This document shows, in pieces, positions 13,004 to 18,946 of a stretch of DNA of 20,949 nt. This DNA is from a bacterium (GTDB lineage Archaea; Nanobdellota; Nanobdellia; Pacearchaeales; GW2011-AR1): NCBI GenBank assembly GCA_030588935.1, contig JAUUWR010000004.1:1-20949 (forward strand), written 5' to 3'. The position numbers and the translations under genes are program-made. Every line of letters begins with the position of its first letter. The stretch's first letter is position 1. The notes under the pieces were generated by a model. It saw nothing but the letters and a program-made list of their open reading frames with translations, searched no databases and was not told the origin of the DNA.

Positions 13004-14143
13004 TTAATTCAACCCACCAGTATTAACAATCAAAACTTTGCTTCTAGGTTTGATGATTAAAGGTTTCATAACCAATTCCTTTTTACAAATTTCATTACAT
13101 TTTACATCAAACCCATAAGTTCCCATAACCCTGATCCCCCTATCTAAATATTCAACATATTCTTTATTTAAAACACCTAAACAAATACTTCCAGTTGGGG
13201 TAGTTCTCAAATCTGGATGTTCTCTTCTTACCAATCCCATTGATTTGTAAGCTTTGTCAATTAACCTATCAGGCAGACTGCAAAAATAAGTTCTTTCATC
13301 TGCCATTGCAACACTTCTCCTATGCTCATCCCCAATTTTTGGGGTATCTAATTTATCTGCATGACTTTTCCTGTGTTTTTTTCTTAATCTAACTCCATTA
13401 ACAGATTTTTTTTGTTGAGCTAATGAAACAGGATTTTCATAAGAAGTAACTGCAACCAAAACAGGTTTAGAAAACCAAAGTCTATTAGCTGCTTCTTGCC
13501 AACCAGCAAAAAACTCCGCACTACCCAAAGAACTAAAAATATAATCATACTCTCTAACAGCATGTTTAATTTCAGGAATTGATGAATAAGGAGACTTGCC
13601 TTTTTTATCATAATTTCTAATATTTGTCACATCAAAAGCATTTAAAGGATTCAATCCATTTCCATTAATAATATTTAATAAGTTTCCAAATTCTTTATTA
13701 TCCCTATATTCCTTTTTTTTCTCTTGAATTAATCTCTTCCAAAATCTTTCAAGTTTTTTAGGAGTAAACCATCCTTTTGGAAGCCTGATAGTAATACCAT
13801 ATTTATCTTTTCCAGACCTATCTTGTCCAAGATTTGTTATATTTATTGGCTTTCTCATAACATTCTTATTTACAAATTTGACAACCTGAATATCATATCC
13901 ATCATCTCTTGATACAATATCAAAAGCATGTCCTGCATTCCCAGAAGTAATTATTAATGCATAATCTCCTCCTTTTTTATTAACATAATCAAGTCCATGT
14001 CTTGCTTTTATTCCTTTATGGCTGCCTGTTCTTGTCTGGCTAAAATCCATAATATCAATTTTAATTCCCCTGCCAATTTTCTTGCTTAAAATCTTAGAAG
14101 GAAAAATTTCCGGACTATCTAAACTTTTTTCTAGTCTTTTCAT
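13004..14143 (-). CDS. PLP fold-type-II-like enzyme, threonine-synthase-related
   Basis: The 379 residues show the landmarks of fold-type-II pyridoxal-phosphate enzymes in the right order. TGSHKGIKAR (39-48) has K43 as the likely PLP lysine, like TGSFKDR. SGNAGHAF (67-74) matches the substrate loop SGNxG. LGSAEFFAG (206-214) is in place of the glycine-rich phosphate loop, TPTGSICLG (315-323) is the segment that meets the ring nitrogen, and VLIVNTGG (370-377) is the usual C-terminal strand. The reaction is unknown. The phosphate loop is unusually poor in glycine and a basic region (VRLRKKHRKSHADK, 251-264) is inserted. It is the last gene of a three-gene operon, overlapping the previous gene by 4 bp (ATGA), behind an HTH-10 regulator, which suggests a sensor-linked amino-acid reaction. 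Confidence 0.7.
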   Translation of the reverse strand: MKRLEKSLDSPEIFPSKILSKKIGRGIKIDIMDFSQTRTGSHKGIKARHGLDYVNKKGGDYALIITSGNAGHAFDIVSRDDGYDIQVVKFVNKNVMRKPINITNLGQDRSGKDKYGITIRLPKGWFTPKKLERFWKRLIQEKKKEYRDNKEFGNLLNIINGNGLNPLNAFDVTNIRNYDKKGKSPYSSIPEIKHAVREYDYIFSSLGSAEFFAGWQEAANRLWFSKPVLVAVTSYENPVSLAQQKKSVNGVRLRKKHRKSHADKLDTPKIGDEHRRSVAMADERTYFCSLPDRLIDKAYKSMGLVRREHPDLRTTPTGSICLGVLNKEYVEYLDRGIRVMGTYGFDVKCNEICKKELVMKPLIIKPRSKVLIVNTGGLN

Positions 14144-14418
14144 TTTTTATAATGTTTCCTCCAATAATCTCTATAAACATCTACAGCAAGTTTTTCACTC
14201 CTATTAATCTTTTTTAAAGGAACATCGAAACCTTTAGATTTAGGAAAAAAACAGGAAAGTTTTCTTATTATATATTCTGCGCCATCACAAGAAAACTCAA
14301 GCCCCTTTTCTTTAGACTCTTGCATAATTTTCTTTAAAATAAATTTGTTTCCTACTCCTAAATGAATATTACATAAGTCTTCAATAATTTCATAAGCTTC
14401 TTGATATTCAGATTTCAT
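14140..14418 (-). CDS. Unknown small protein in the HTH-10 operon
   Basis: This 92-residue protein is mainly helical (EYQEAYEIIEDLCNIHLG, FILKKIMQESKEKG, EYIIRKLSCFFPKS) with three cysteines, at no zinc-like spacing, and a basic C terminus (YRDYWRKHYKK). I do not recognise a family. It overlaps the regulator gene by 4 bp upstream and the PLP-like gene by 4 bp downstream, so the three are translationally coupled and almost certainly made together. A structural partner or adaptor of the PLP-like protein is plausible, but only from context. Confidence 0.65.
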   Translation of the reverse strand: MKSEYQEAYEIIEDLCNIHLGVGNKFILKKIMQESKEKGLEFSCDGAEYIIRKLSCFFPKSKGFDVPLKKINRSEKLAVDVYRDYWRKHYKK

Positions 14419-15092
14419 CTTCCACTCACCTCAAAAAAACCTTTAATTAAATGAGGAAATAATTTTGCCTCAGCTTTTCTTAGATTTTCCTGAAAAGTTC
14501 TCCGTTTCATTCCAACCATTGCAGAAATCTCATCTAAACTAACTTTTCTCGGCCAGTCATAAAAATTATGTGAAACAGCCAGCTGAACAGCATTAACCTG
14601 CTTGTCTGTCAATCTAAAAGGGTGCTCAGAGCTAATTCTCCCAACAGAAAAAAGCTTCGCCTCCCCAATCTCATCTAAATTCTCAATTAACTTAATTAAT
14701 CTTTTTGGGTCCTCTGTAATAATATCATAAATCTCATAACCATCTTTCTGAGTCACAGGAGAAGTATACAAACAATTATTTTTCAAAACAATATCATAGC
14801 TTGATTTTTTATTCACCCAAACTGTCTTTAACAAAGCATGCTCATCATAAAGCTCAATAACTTTAATCTTTTCAATCATCTTATAAGTTTGCAAATGTTT
14901 TAAAAATCTCTCAAACTCTTTCTTATTTTTAAAACTAACATCCCAAGTAGCTGATAATCTAACTCCTTTGTTAATTTTCTCAACATTTATCGGTCCTTTT
15001 TCCCTCATAATTATATCAGGAAACTCAAGAGTACACAAGCTTCCCCAACATCCTTTATGCCTAACGCCGATTACTGCTTTTCTCAATTTCAT
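14415..15092 (-). CDS. HTH-10 (Bat-like) DNA-binding regulator
   Basis: The C-terminal 50 residues are a clear HTH-10 domain: RLTDKQVNAVQLAVSHNFYD, then WPRKVSLDEISAMVGMKRRTFQENLRKAEAKL, like haloarchaeal Bat regulators. The N-terminal part (KAVIGVRHKGCWGSL onwards) is a ligand- or protein-binding region seen in related archaeal regulators; its signal is unknown. I place the start at ATG 15092, not the in-frame ATG 15116. A TATA box (TTTATAAA, 15116-15123) is then 27 bp upstream, giving a leaderless mRNA, and the operator palindrome lies between TATA and start, not in coding DNA. It leads the operon with two other genes and probably represses itself. Confidence 0.85.
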   Translation of the reverse strand: MKLRKAVIGVRHKGCWGSLCTLEFPDIIMREKGPINVEKINKGVRLSATWDVSFKNKKEFERFLKHLQTYKMIEKIKVIELYDEHALLKTVWVNKKSSYDIVLKNNCLYTSPVTQKDGYEIYDIITEDPKRLIKLIENLDEIGEAKLFSVGRISSEHPFRLTDKQVNAVQLAVSHNFYDWPRKVSLDEISAMVGMKRRTFQENLRKAEAKLFPHLIKGFFEVSGR

Positions 15093-15103
15093 AGAATCAT
15101 ACC

Positions 15104-15123
15104 TGACATATGTCATTTATAAA
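15104..15123 (-). promoter_or_regulatory. Promoter and palindromic operator of the HTH-10 operon
   Basis: TGACATATGTCA (15104-15115) is a perfect palindrome directly downstream of the TATA box TTTATAAA (15116-15123) and 12-24 bp before ATG 15092. A protein bound here would cover the start of transcription, a classic autorepression layout. The same 12-mer is in the divergent promoter region at 12679-12690. Confidence 0.65.
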
Positions 15124-15224
15124 GTTTTCTATTGTGTTGTCACTATAAAATTAATACCAATATCTTCCCCCAACCAAAACTCCAAAAACCCAACTCTTAA
15201 AAACCTAATCTTCTAATATTAATT

Positions 15225-15908
15225 ATGGATTTCAGAAATATAAAATACAATATAAAAAAGAGTTGGAACTGGATTTGGCATTCTGACTCAATCTGGAGCT
15301 GGATTGTGGCACTTGCCTTAATTTACATAATAATAAAATTCATATTCTTCCCAACACTAGGACTTCTCTTCGGAACCTCATTACCATTAGCAGGAGTAGA
15401 ATCCTCGTCGATGGACCATCAAATAGCAAAAGACGATTACAAAAGATTAACCTTATGTGAAAATACTTATTCAGAGCAGGAAAAAAAAGAGGCAGGGCAC
15501 ATTAATTTTAATGACTATTGGGTGGCTTGCGGCAACTGGTATGAAGAAAAAGATATTTCAAAAAAACAATTCTCAGAATTTCCAATGAAAAATGGTTTTA
15601 AAAAAGGATATATAATTATTATCTGGGGCAGGTTCAAGCCAAAAATAGGAGACATTATTGTATTCAAGTCAAACCCAAAATCACCAGCACCAAGGCCGAT
15701 TATCCACAGAATCGTCAGCATAGAAGACAGCATAATTCAAACAAAAGGAGACCATAACAAAAAACAATTAACTGTCTCAAACAATGCCTACAAAACAGAT
15801 GAAACTAATATCACTCAAGACCAAATAATCGGAAAAGCAGTTCTAAAAATCCCTCTCCTCGGCTGGCCCAAAATCTGGGCAACAGAATTAATAAATGCTT
15901 TTAGATGA
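15225..15908 (+). CDS. Archaeal-type signal peptidase I (S26)
   Basis: The 227-residue protein has one N-terminal membrane helix (about 22-45) and then the catalytic serine motif ESSSMDH with S62. The general base is H161 (IIHRIV), in place of the bacterial lysine, as usual in archaea, and D176 is in TKGDHN. IGDIIVF (141-147) is the conserved strand before it. It cleaves signal peptides on the outer face of the membrane. Between S62 and the GDIIVF strand lie about 75 residues that are longer than usual and contain C78 and C102, which could form a disulfide. It is a single gene, and ATG 15225 is supported by the hydrophobic segment. Confidence 0.9.
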   Translation: MDFRNIKYNIKKSWNWIWHSDSIWSWIVALALIYIIIKFIFFPTLGLLFGTSLPLAGVESSSMDHQIAKDDYKRLTLCENTYSEQEKKEAGHINFNDYWVACGNWYEEKDISKKQFSEFPMKNGFKKGYIIIIWGRFKPKIGDIIVFKSNPKSPAPRPIIHRIVSIEDSIIQTKGDHNKKQLTVSNNAYKTDETNITQDQIIGKAVLKIPLLGWPKIWATELINAFR

Positions 15909-15984
15909 TTTTGTTTATTTAATTTTTATATCAATACCCTTAATTCTAAAAATCACTAAATTTGTTATGGGAAGCTTAAGCTGT

Positions 15985-16018
15985 TCATCTGAGTAACTCA
16001 AAAATTTATATATTATAG
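15985..16018 (+). promoter_or_regulatory. TCATCT-type promoter-like element before TFS
   Basis: TCATCT (15985-15990) is followed by CTCAAAAATTTATATATTAT, a good TATA-like stretch. Transcription would start near 16032, giving an 80-base leader before the TFS start codon that contains an 11-bp inverted repeat. The leader also has AATAAGCTAAATAA, which is found in the leader of the zinc-ribbon/AbrB gene as well. Confidence 0.45.
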
Positions 16019-16063
16019 ATAAATAAAATAAGCTAAATAACAAGAAATTAAATAAAATCACCA

Positions 16064-16088
16064 AAAAATGTTTCGTAGAAACATTTTT
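16064..16088 (+). promoter_or_regulatory. 11-bp inverted repeat and 9-codon upstream ORF
   Basis: AAAAATGTTTC and GAAACATTTTT form a perfect 11-bp inverted repeat with a 3-base loop, 25 bp before the TFS start. An ATG in the left arm (16068) opens a 9-codon frame, MFRRNIFKS, ending in TAA at 16097. A TATA-like ATTTTTAAAT in the right arm is about 26 bp before the TFS ATG, so the repeat could be an operator for a leaderless TFS mRNA, a terminator, or a leader hairpin. Confidence 0.4.
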
Positions 16089-16112
16089 AAATCCTAAATA
16101 AATAAACAAGTA

Positions 16113-16421
16113 ATGGAATTTTGTCCAAAATGCGGGTGCGTCTTAATTGAAAAAAAGAAAAACTTTGGCTGTCCAAGATGCAGTTACACAACTAAATCAA
16201 AAATCAAAATTGAAACTTCTGAAAAAATTGAAATCAAGCCAAAAATCGGGGTAGTTAGAAACAAAGACATTGATGTTTTTCCTGTAATAAATGCTATCTG
16301 CCCTAAATGTGAAAACAGAGAAGCTTATTTCTGGACCTCACAAACCCGCGCAGGAGACGAAGCAGAAACCAAATTCTTCAGATGTACGAAGTGTAAGCAT
16401 ACTTGGCGGGAATACAGGTAA
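16113..16421 (+). CDS. tfs: Transcript cleavage factor TFS
   Basis: The 102 residues form two zinc ribbons. The N-terminal one has C4, C7, C20 and C23; the C-terminal one has C63, C66, C91 and C94. The C-terminal ribbon carries the acidic tip loop QTRAGDEAETKFFRC with D82 and E83, which reaches into the active site of RNA polymerase and stimulates RNA cleavage by stalled enzyme. This is the archaeal homologue of TFIIS/Rpb9/RpoM, at normal length. It stands alone on the plus strand and ends 2 bp before a convergent gene. A TATA-like element in the inverted repeat just upstream fits a leaderless mRNA. Confidence 0.95.
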   Translation: MEFCPKCGCVLIEKKKNFGCPRCSYTTKSKIKIETSEKIEIKPKIGVVRNKDIDVFPVINAICPKCENREAYFWTSQTRAGDEAETKFFRCTKCKHTWREYR

Positions 16422-16423
16422 TA

Positions 16424-16768
16424 TTATCTAACTTGTGCCTTTTCTCCTTTTTCTTTAGTACAAAAATCTGCATAACTTGTAGCATACGATCCTCCCCTAA
16501 AGTATAATGTCTTACCTTTATGTTCTGGATTTAGCACCCTATCTTTCCCTATAACATCCCAGTAAAAACCTCCCCTACAATTATAGCTTAAAAATCCTCT
16601 ATCAACTAAAATTCCTATTGCTTGATCATATTCTTCTGCACCAAAATGTTCTAAAGCAAACCAATCAATCTCTCCTTCATTTAATCCTTCCCAAAATCTC
16701 CACATCTCTTCACCAAAAATCATATGAAAAAATAACAAAAACAAGTTATAAAGATTATTATGTCTCAT
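16424..16768 (-). CDS. Unknown protein, about 114 residues
   Basis: I do not recognise the family. The N-terminal 20 residues are hydrophobic (NNLYNLFLLFFHMIF), then come a tryptophan-rich acidic stretch (EEMWRFWEGLNEGEIDWFALEHFG) and a region that could be a small winged-helix-like fold (EYDQAIGILVDRGFLSYNCRGGFYW). I choose ATG 16768 because it is the first ATG; GTG 16774 is two codons longer, and ATG 16705 would drop the hydrophobic part. It shares an AT-rich upstream region with the divergent tRNA-Lys gene and nearly touches the convergent TFS gene. Confidence 0.55.
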   Translation of the reverse strand: MRHNNLYNLFLLFFHMIFGEEMWRFWEGLNEGEIDWFALEHFGAEEYDQAIGILVDRGFLSYNCRGGFYWDVIGKDRVLNPEHKGKTLYFRGGSYATSYADFCTKEKGEKAQVR

Positions 16769-16806
16769 CAACACCTTTTTAAATTAAATATTTCTTACTA
16801 ACTTAA

Positions 16807-16881
16807 GGCTCCGTAGCTCAGTCCGGTTAGAGCACCTGACTCTTAATCAGGGTGTCGTGGGTTCAAATCCCATCGGGGCCA
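16807..16881 (+). tRNA. tRNA-Lys (anticodon CUU)
   Basis: The acceptor stem GGCTCCG pairs with CGGGGCC (one G-U). The D arm GCTC/GAGC, anticodon stem CCTGA/TCAGG with loop CTCTTAA, and T arm GTGGG/CCCAT with loop TTCAAAT are all present. The anticodon CTT reads AAG lysine codons. The discriminator base is A, CCA is not encoded and there is no intron. A TATA-like TTTTTAAATTAAATA is centred about 24 bp before the 5' end. The endonuclease III gene begins only 12 bp after it. Confidence 0.97.
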
Positions 16882-16893
16882 TATCAACATAAA

Positions 16894-17550
16894 ATGCATT
16901 CTCAAAAAAACATCCCAAAAATCATGAATCTTCTAAAAAAACATTTCCATTACACAGAAAGAACCACCCTAAACAGAATGCGAAAAAAACCAAATGCCTT
17001 CAAAATCCTAATCTCCTGTCTTCTTTCACTAAGAACAAAAGATAGTAATACAAAAAGTGTCTCAACCAAACTTTTCAAAATAGCCAGTACACCAAAAGCA
17101 ATCGCAAGTATGCCGACAAAAAAACTTGAAAAACTAATTTACTCCTCAGGCCACTACAAAAAGAAAGCAAGAACTTTAAAACATGTTTCAAAAGAAATAT
17201 TAAGGAAATATAATGGAAAAGTCCCTCATACAAAAGAACAACTTCTCTCAATTAAAGGGATAGGTCCAAAAACTGCGAATATTGTTTTATGTTTTGCTTA
17301 TGAACAATGTGTTCTTCCAATAGACACACATTGCAACAGAATCCCTAACAGATTAGGCTGGGTTCAAACAAAAACCCCAGAGCAGACAGAAAAACAGCTT
17401 GAAAAAATTCTTCCAAAAAAATACTGGAAAGAATTTAATGCAATCTTCGTCCTCTTTGGCAAAACAATCTGCCAGCCAATAAGCCCTTGGTGTAGTAAGT
17501 GCCCAATAAACAAATATTGCCCTAAAATTAATGTCAAAAAATCAAGATAA
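16894..17550 (+). CDS. nth: Endonuclease III (Nth) DNA glycosylase
   Basis: With the start at ATG 16894, directly after the tRNA, the protein has 218 residues. An upstream in-frame start would lie inside the tRNA gene. The helix-hairpin-helix is LLSIKGIGPKTANIV, with catalytic lysine K126. The catalytic aspartate is D144 in PIDTHCNR. The [4Fe-4S] ligands are C193, C200, C203 and C209 (C-x6-C-x2-C-x5-C). It removes oxidised pyrimidines and cuts the abasic site. No separate promoter is obvious in the 12-bp gap, so it may be expressed from the tRNA promoter and freed by tRNA 3' processing. A later ATG at 16924 is possible. Confidence 0.93.
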   Translation: MHSQKNIPKIMNLLKKHFHYTERTTLNRMRKKPNAFKILISCLLSLRTKDSNTKSVSTKLFKIASTPKAIASMPTKKLEKLIYSSGHYKKKARTLKHVSKEILRKYNGKVPHTKEQLLSIKGIGPKTANIVLCFAYEQCVLPIDTHCNRIPNRLGWVQTKTPEQTEKQLEKILPKKYWKEFNAIFVLFGKTICQPISPWCSKCPINKYCPKINVKKSR

Positions 17551-17626
17551 TTTTATTTATTTATATTCTTATAAAATCAAAAGCTCTGCTCTTAGGGGCC
17601 TTAGTATTATTAACAACTCAATCATC

Positions 17627-17700
17627 TCATCTCTCTAACTTATATTCTTGTAAAGTTATAGGTTATTAATTAAATAGGCGAGCGAACAAAGTGAGCGAGC
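17627..17700 (+). repeat. Promoter-like element with 26-bp repeat, copy 2
   Basis: TCATCT (17627-17632) is followed by CTAACTTATATTCTTGTAAA and, 48 bp after TCATCT, by the 26-bp repeat at 17675-17700 (TAGGCGAGCGAAC, then AAAGTGAGCGAGC), one mismatch from 12194-12219. It ends 20 bp before the 3' end of the convergent winged-helix gene, so any transcript would be antisense to that gene's end. The rest of the 169-bp gap after nth shows nothing else. Confidence 0.55.
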
Positions 17701-17719
17701 TGTATATCTAAAACCTAAT

Positions 17720-17986
17720 TCACATCAACTGCCTTCTTATAGAATCAATATTTTCAGCTACTTCCTGGCCTTTTTTTGTTAGTTTTATTAATTTAATTCT
17801 TCCTTTCTTTTCAAAACTAACCAAGTTCAAAACTTCCAAAGTCTGTAATATCTTAACTGCATGAGAATATGTGCAGTCAACCTCTTTAGCCAAAATACTG
17901 CCATATCTCGCCTTAGATAATTTTCTTAAAGCAACTAACATTAAAGCTGGCTTTCTTCTAAAAAAGATATCGAAGTTGTCTTTCAT
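17720..17986 (-). CDS. Small winged-helix protein
   Basis: The 88 residues have the plan of a single winged-helix domain: helix (PALMLVALRKL), helix (YGSILAKEVD), recognition helix (YSHAVKILQTLEVLNLVSFEK), a wing (KKGRIKLIKLTKKGQEVA) and a C-terminal helix. It resembles MarR/ArsR-like and other archaeal regulators that read DNA as dimers. There is no ligand-binding part and there are no metal ligands (one cysteine only). The promoter region is a series of AT steps with the palindrome TATAATATTATA about 15-25 bp upstream, possibly its own operator. Its target is unknown. Confidence 0.8.
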   Translation of the reverse strand: MKDNFDIFFRRKPALMLVALRKLSKARYGSILAKEVDCTYSHAVKILQTLEVLNLVSFEKKGRIKLIKLTKKGQEVAENIDSIRRQLM

Positions 17987-18175
17987 TTTAAAAATAGTAT
18001 AATATTATATACTCATTCCAAACTATATATTTTAAGTCATATATTACCTTATAAAGCTTTCGATAAGAAAAATTAACCAGTCAGTAACAAAATCAATTAC
18101 CCTTATTAAAATAGTGACGGGGTGTTACTATGCTTTCCAATTACAGAAACAGAAAGTTTTTTAAAACCCTCAATC

Positions 18176-18775
18176 TCATCCACTCAACTCTCCATACATC
18201 TCCAAATATCCTTTACTAAATAACTCTACCTTACCAGCAATCATCTCAATCCCGGCCCTCCCTTCAGCAACAGAATCTTTCATAAATTGCTCAATATCAG
18301 GAGACAGCAAAGCCCTGACAGCTTCTTCCTTAGAAATACTGATTCTTAAATCTTCATTATCAATACTTTCTTTTTTACTATTAGGCATCCCTCCAATTAT
18401 CTCAGAACTCCAAACCTCGTCGCCCAAAACAAACTCAATCAAAGGATTTTCAAATAAAGGAGATTTATGCAAATAACCAACACCCAATGCAACCAAAATA
18501 TAATTAATATAATCCCCATTAAATTCTAAAATCCCTTGCTTAATAACTGCCTCTTTATCAATCTGCCCCTGCGCATTAGTATTTGCAAAAACAATATCTT
18601 TTAAAGGATTTTCAAGAATAATTTCTGTTTTCTCCCCAGAAAAAAATCCAAAAATAAACATACCTCCTAAAACCAGCCCAATAACAAGAATCACAGCCAA
18701 AACTATCCCAATTCTTTTAACAAGCCTATATTTATCCCTCACACGAACTTTATCTGTTACCATCTTTTGTCTCAA
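18176..18775 (-). CDS. Membrane-anchored protein with external domain
   Basis: The 199 residues begin with a basic stretch (KVRVRDKYRLVKR), then one membrane helix (about 22-46, rich in I, V, L and G). A domain of about 150 residues follows, which should face the outside (type II topology by the positive-inside rule). The outer domain is acidic (DIVFANTNAQGQIDKEAV, SIDNEDLRISISKEEAVRALL) with no cysteine. I do not recognise a family. The two adjacent possible starts (MRQKM) differ by four codons. The 189 bp between this gene and the winged-helix gene show only the weak inverted repeat AGTAACA/TGTTACT near 18085-18129. Confidence 0.65.
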   Translation of the reverse strand: MRQKMVTDKVRVRDKYRLVKRIGIVLAVILVIGLVLGGMFIFGFFSGEKTEIILENPLKDIVFANTNAQGQIDKEAVIKQGILEFNGDYINYILVALGVGYLHKSPLFENPLIEFVLGDEVWSSEIIGGMPNSKKESIDNEDLRISISKEEAVRALLSPDIEQFMKDSVAEGRAGIEMIAGKVELFSKGYLEMYGELSG

Positions 18776-18841
18776 TCTTTTTATCTATATTTTTACAATT
18801 ACTAGGCGCTCAACATAATCCATTTAGCAAACTCAAACACC

Positions 18842-18875
18842 TCATCTCTCGAGCTTATATTTTTGTACGCTTACT
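18842..18875 (+). promoter_or_regulatory. TCATCT-type promoter-like element before serS
   Basis: TCATCT (18842-18847) is followed by CGAGCTTATATTTTTGTACG, matching the element at 17627 at about 27 of 37 positions. Expected start of transcription is about 18889, 58 bp before serS. A second, closer TATA-like AATATTTAAATATTA ends about 22 bp before the serS ATG and probably gives a leaderless mRNA, so this one could be an additional promoter or serve a small RNA. Confidence 0.4.
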
Positions 18876-18946
18876 AATATTAAAGTAGTTATTAAAATAA
18901 TTAAGCAAATAACAATATTTAAATATTATCCTACATTCTTCTGCAC

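Noticed and set aside
15915..16109. 64-residue minus-strand frame with Phe/Leu-rich sequence
   Set aside because: Composition is what AT-rich intergenic DNA gives by chance, there is no ribosome binding site or TATA at the right distance, and it overlaps the promoter-like element and inverted repeat before TFS.
18130..18219. 29-codon plus-strand frame starting MLSNYRNRKFF
   Set aside because: A GGGGTG lies upstream, but the frame overlaps the end of the membrane-protein gene on the other strand and has no recognisable feature; too short to support.
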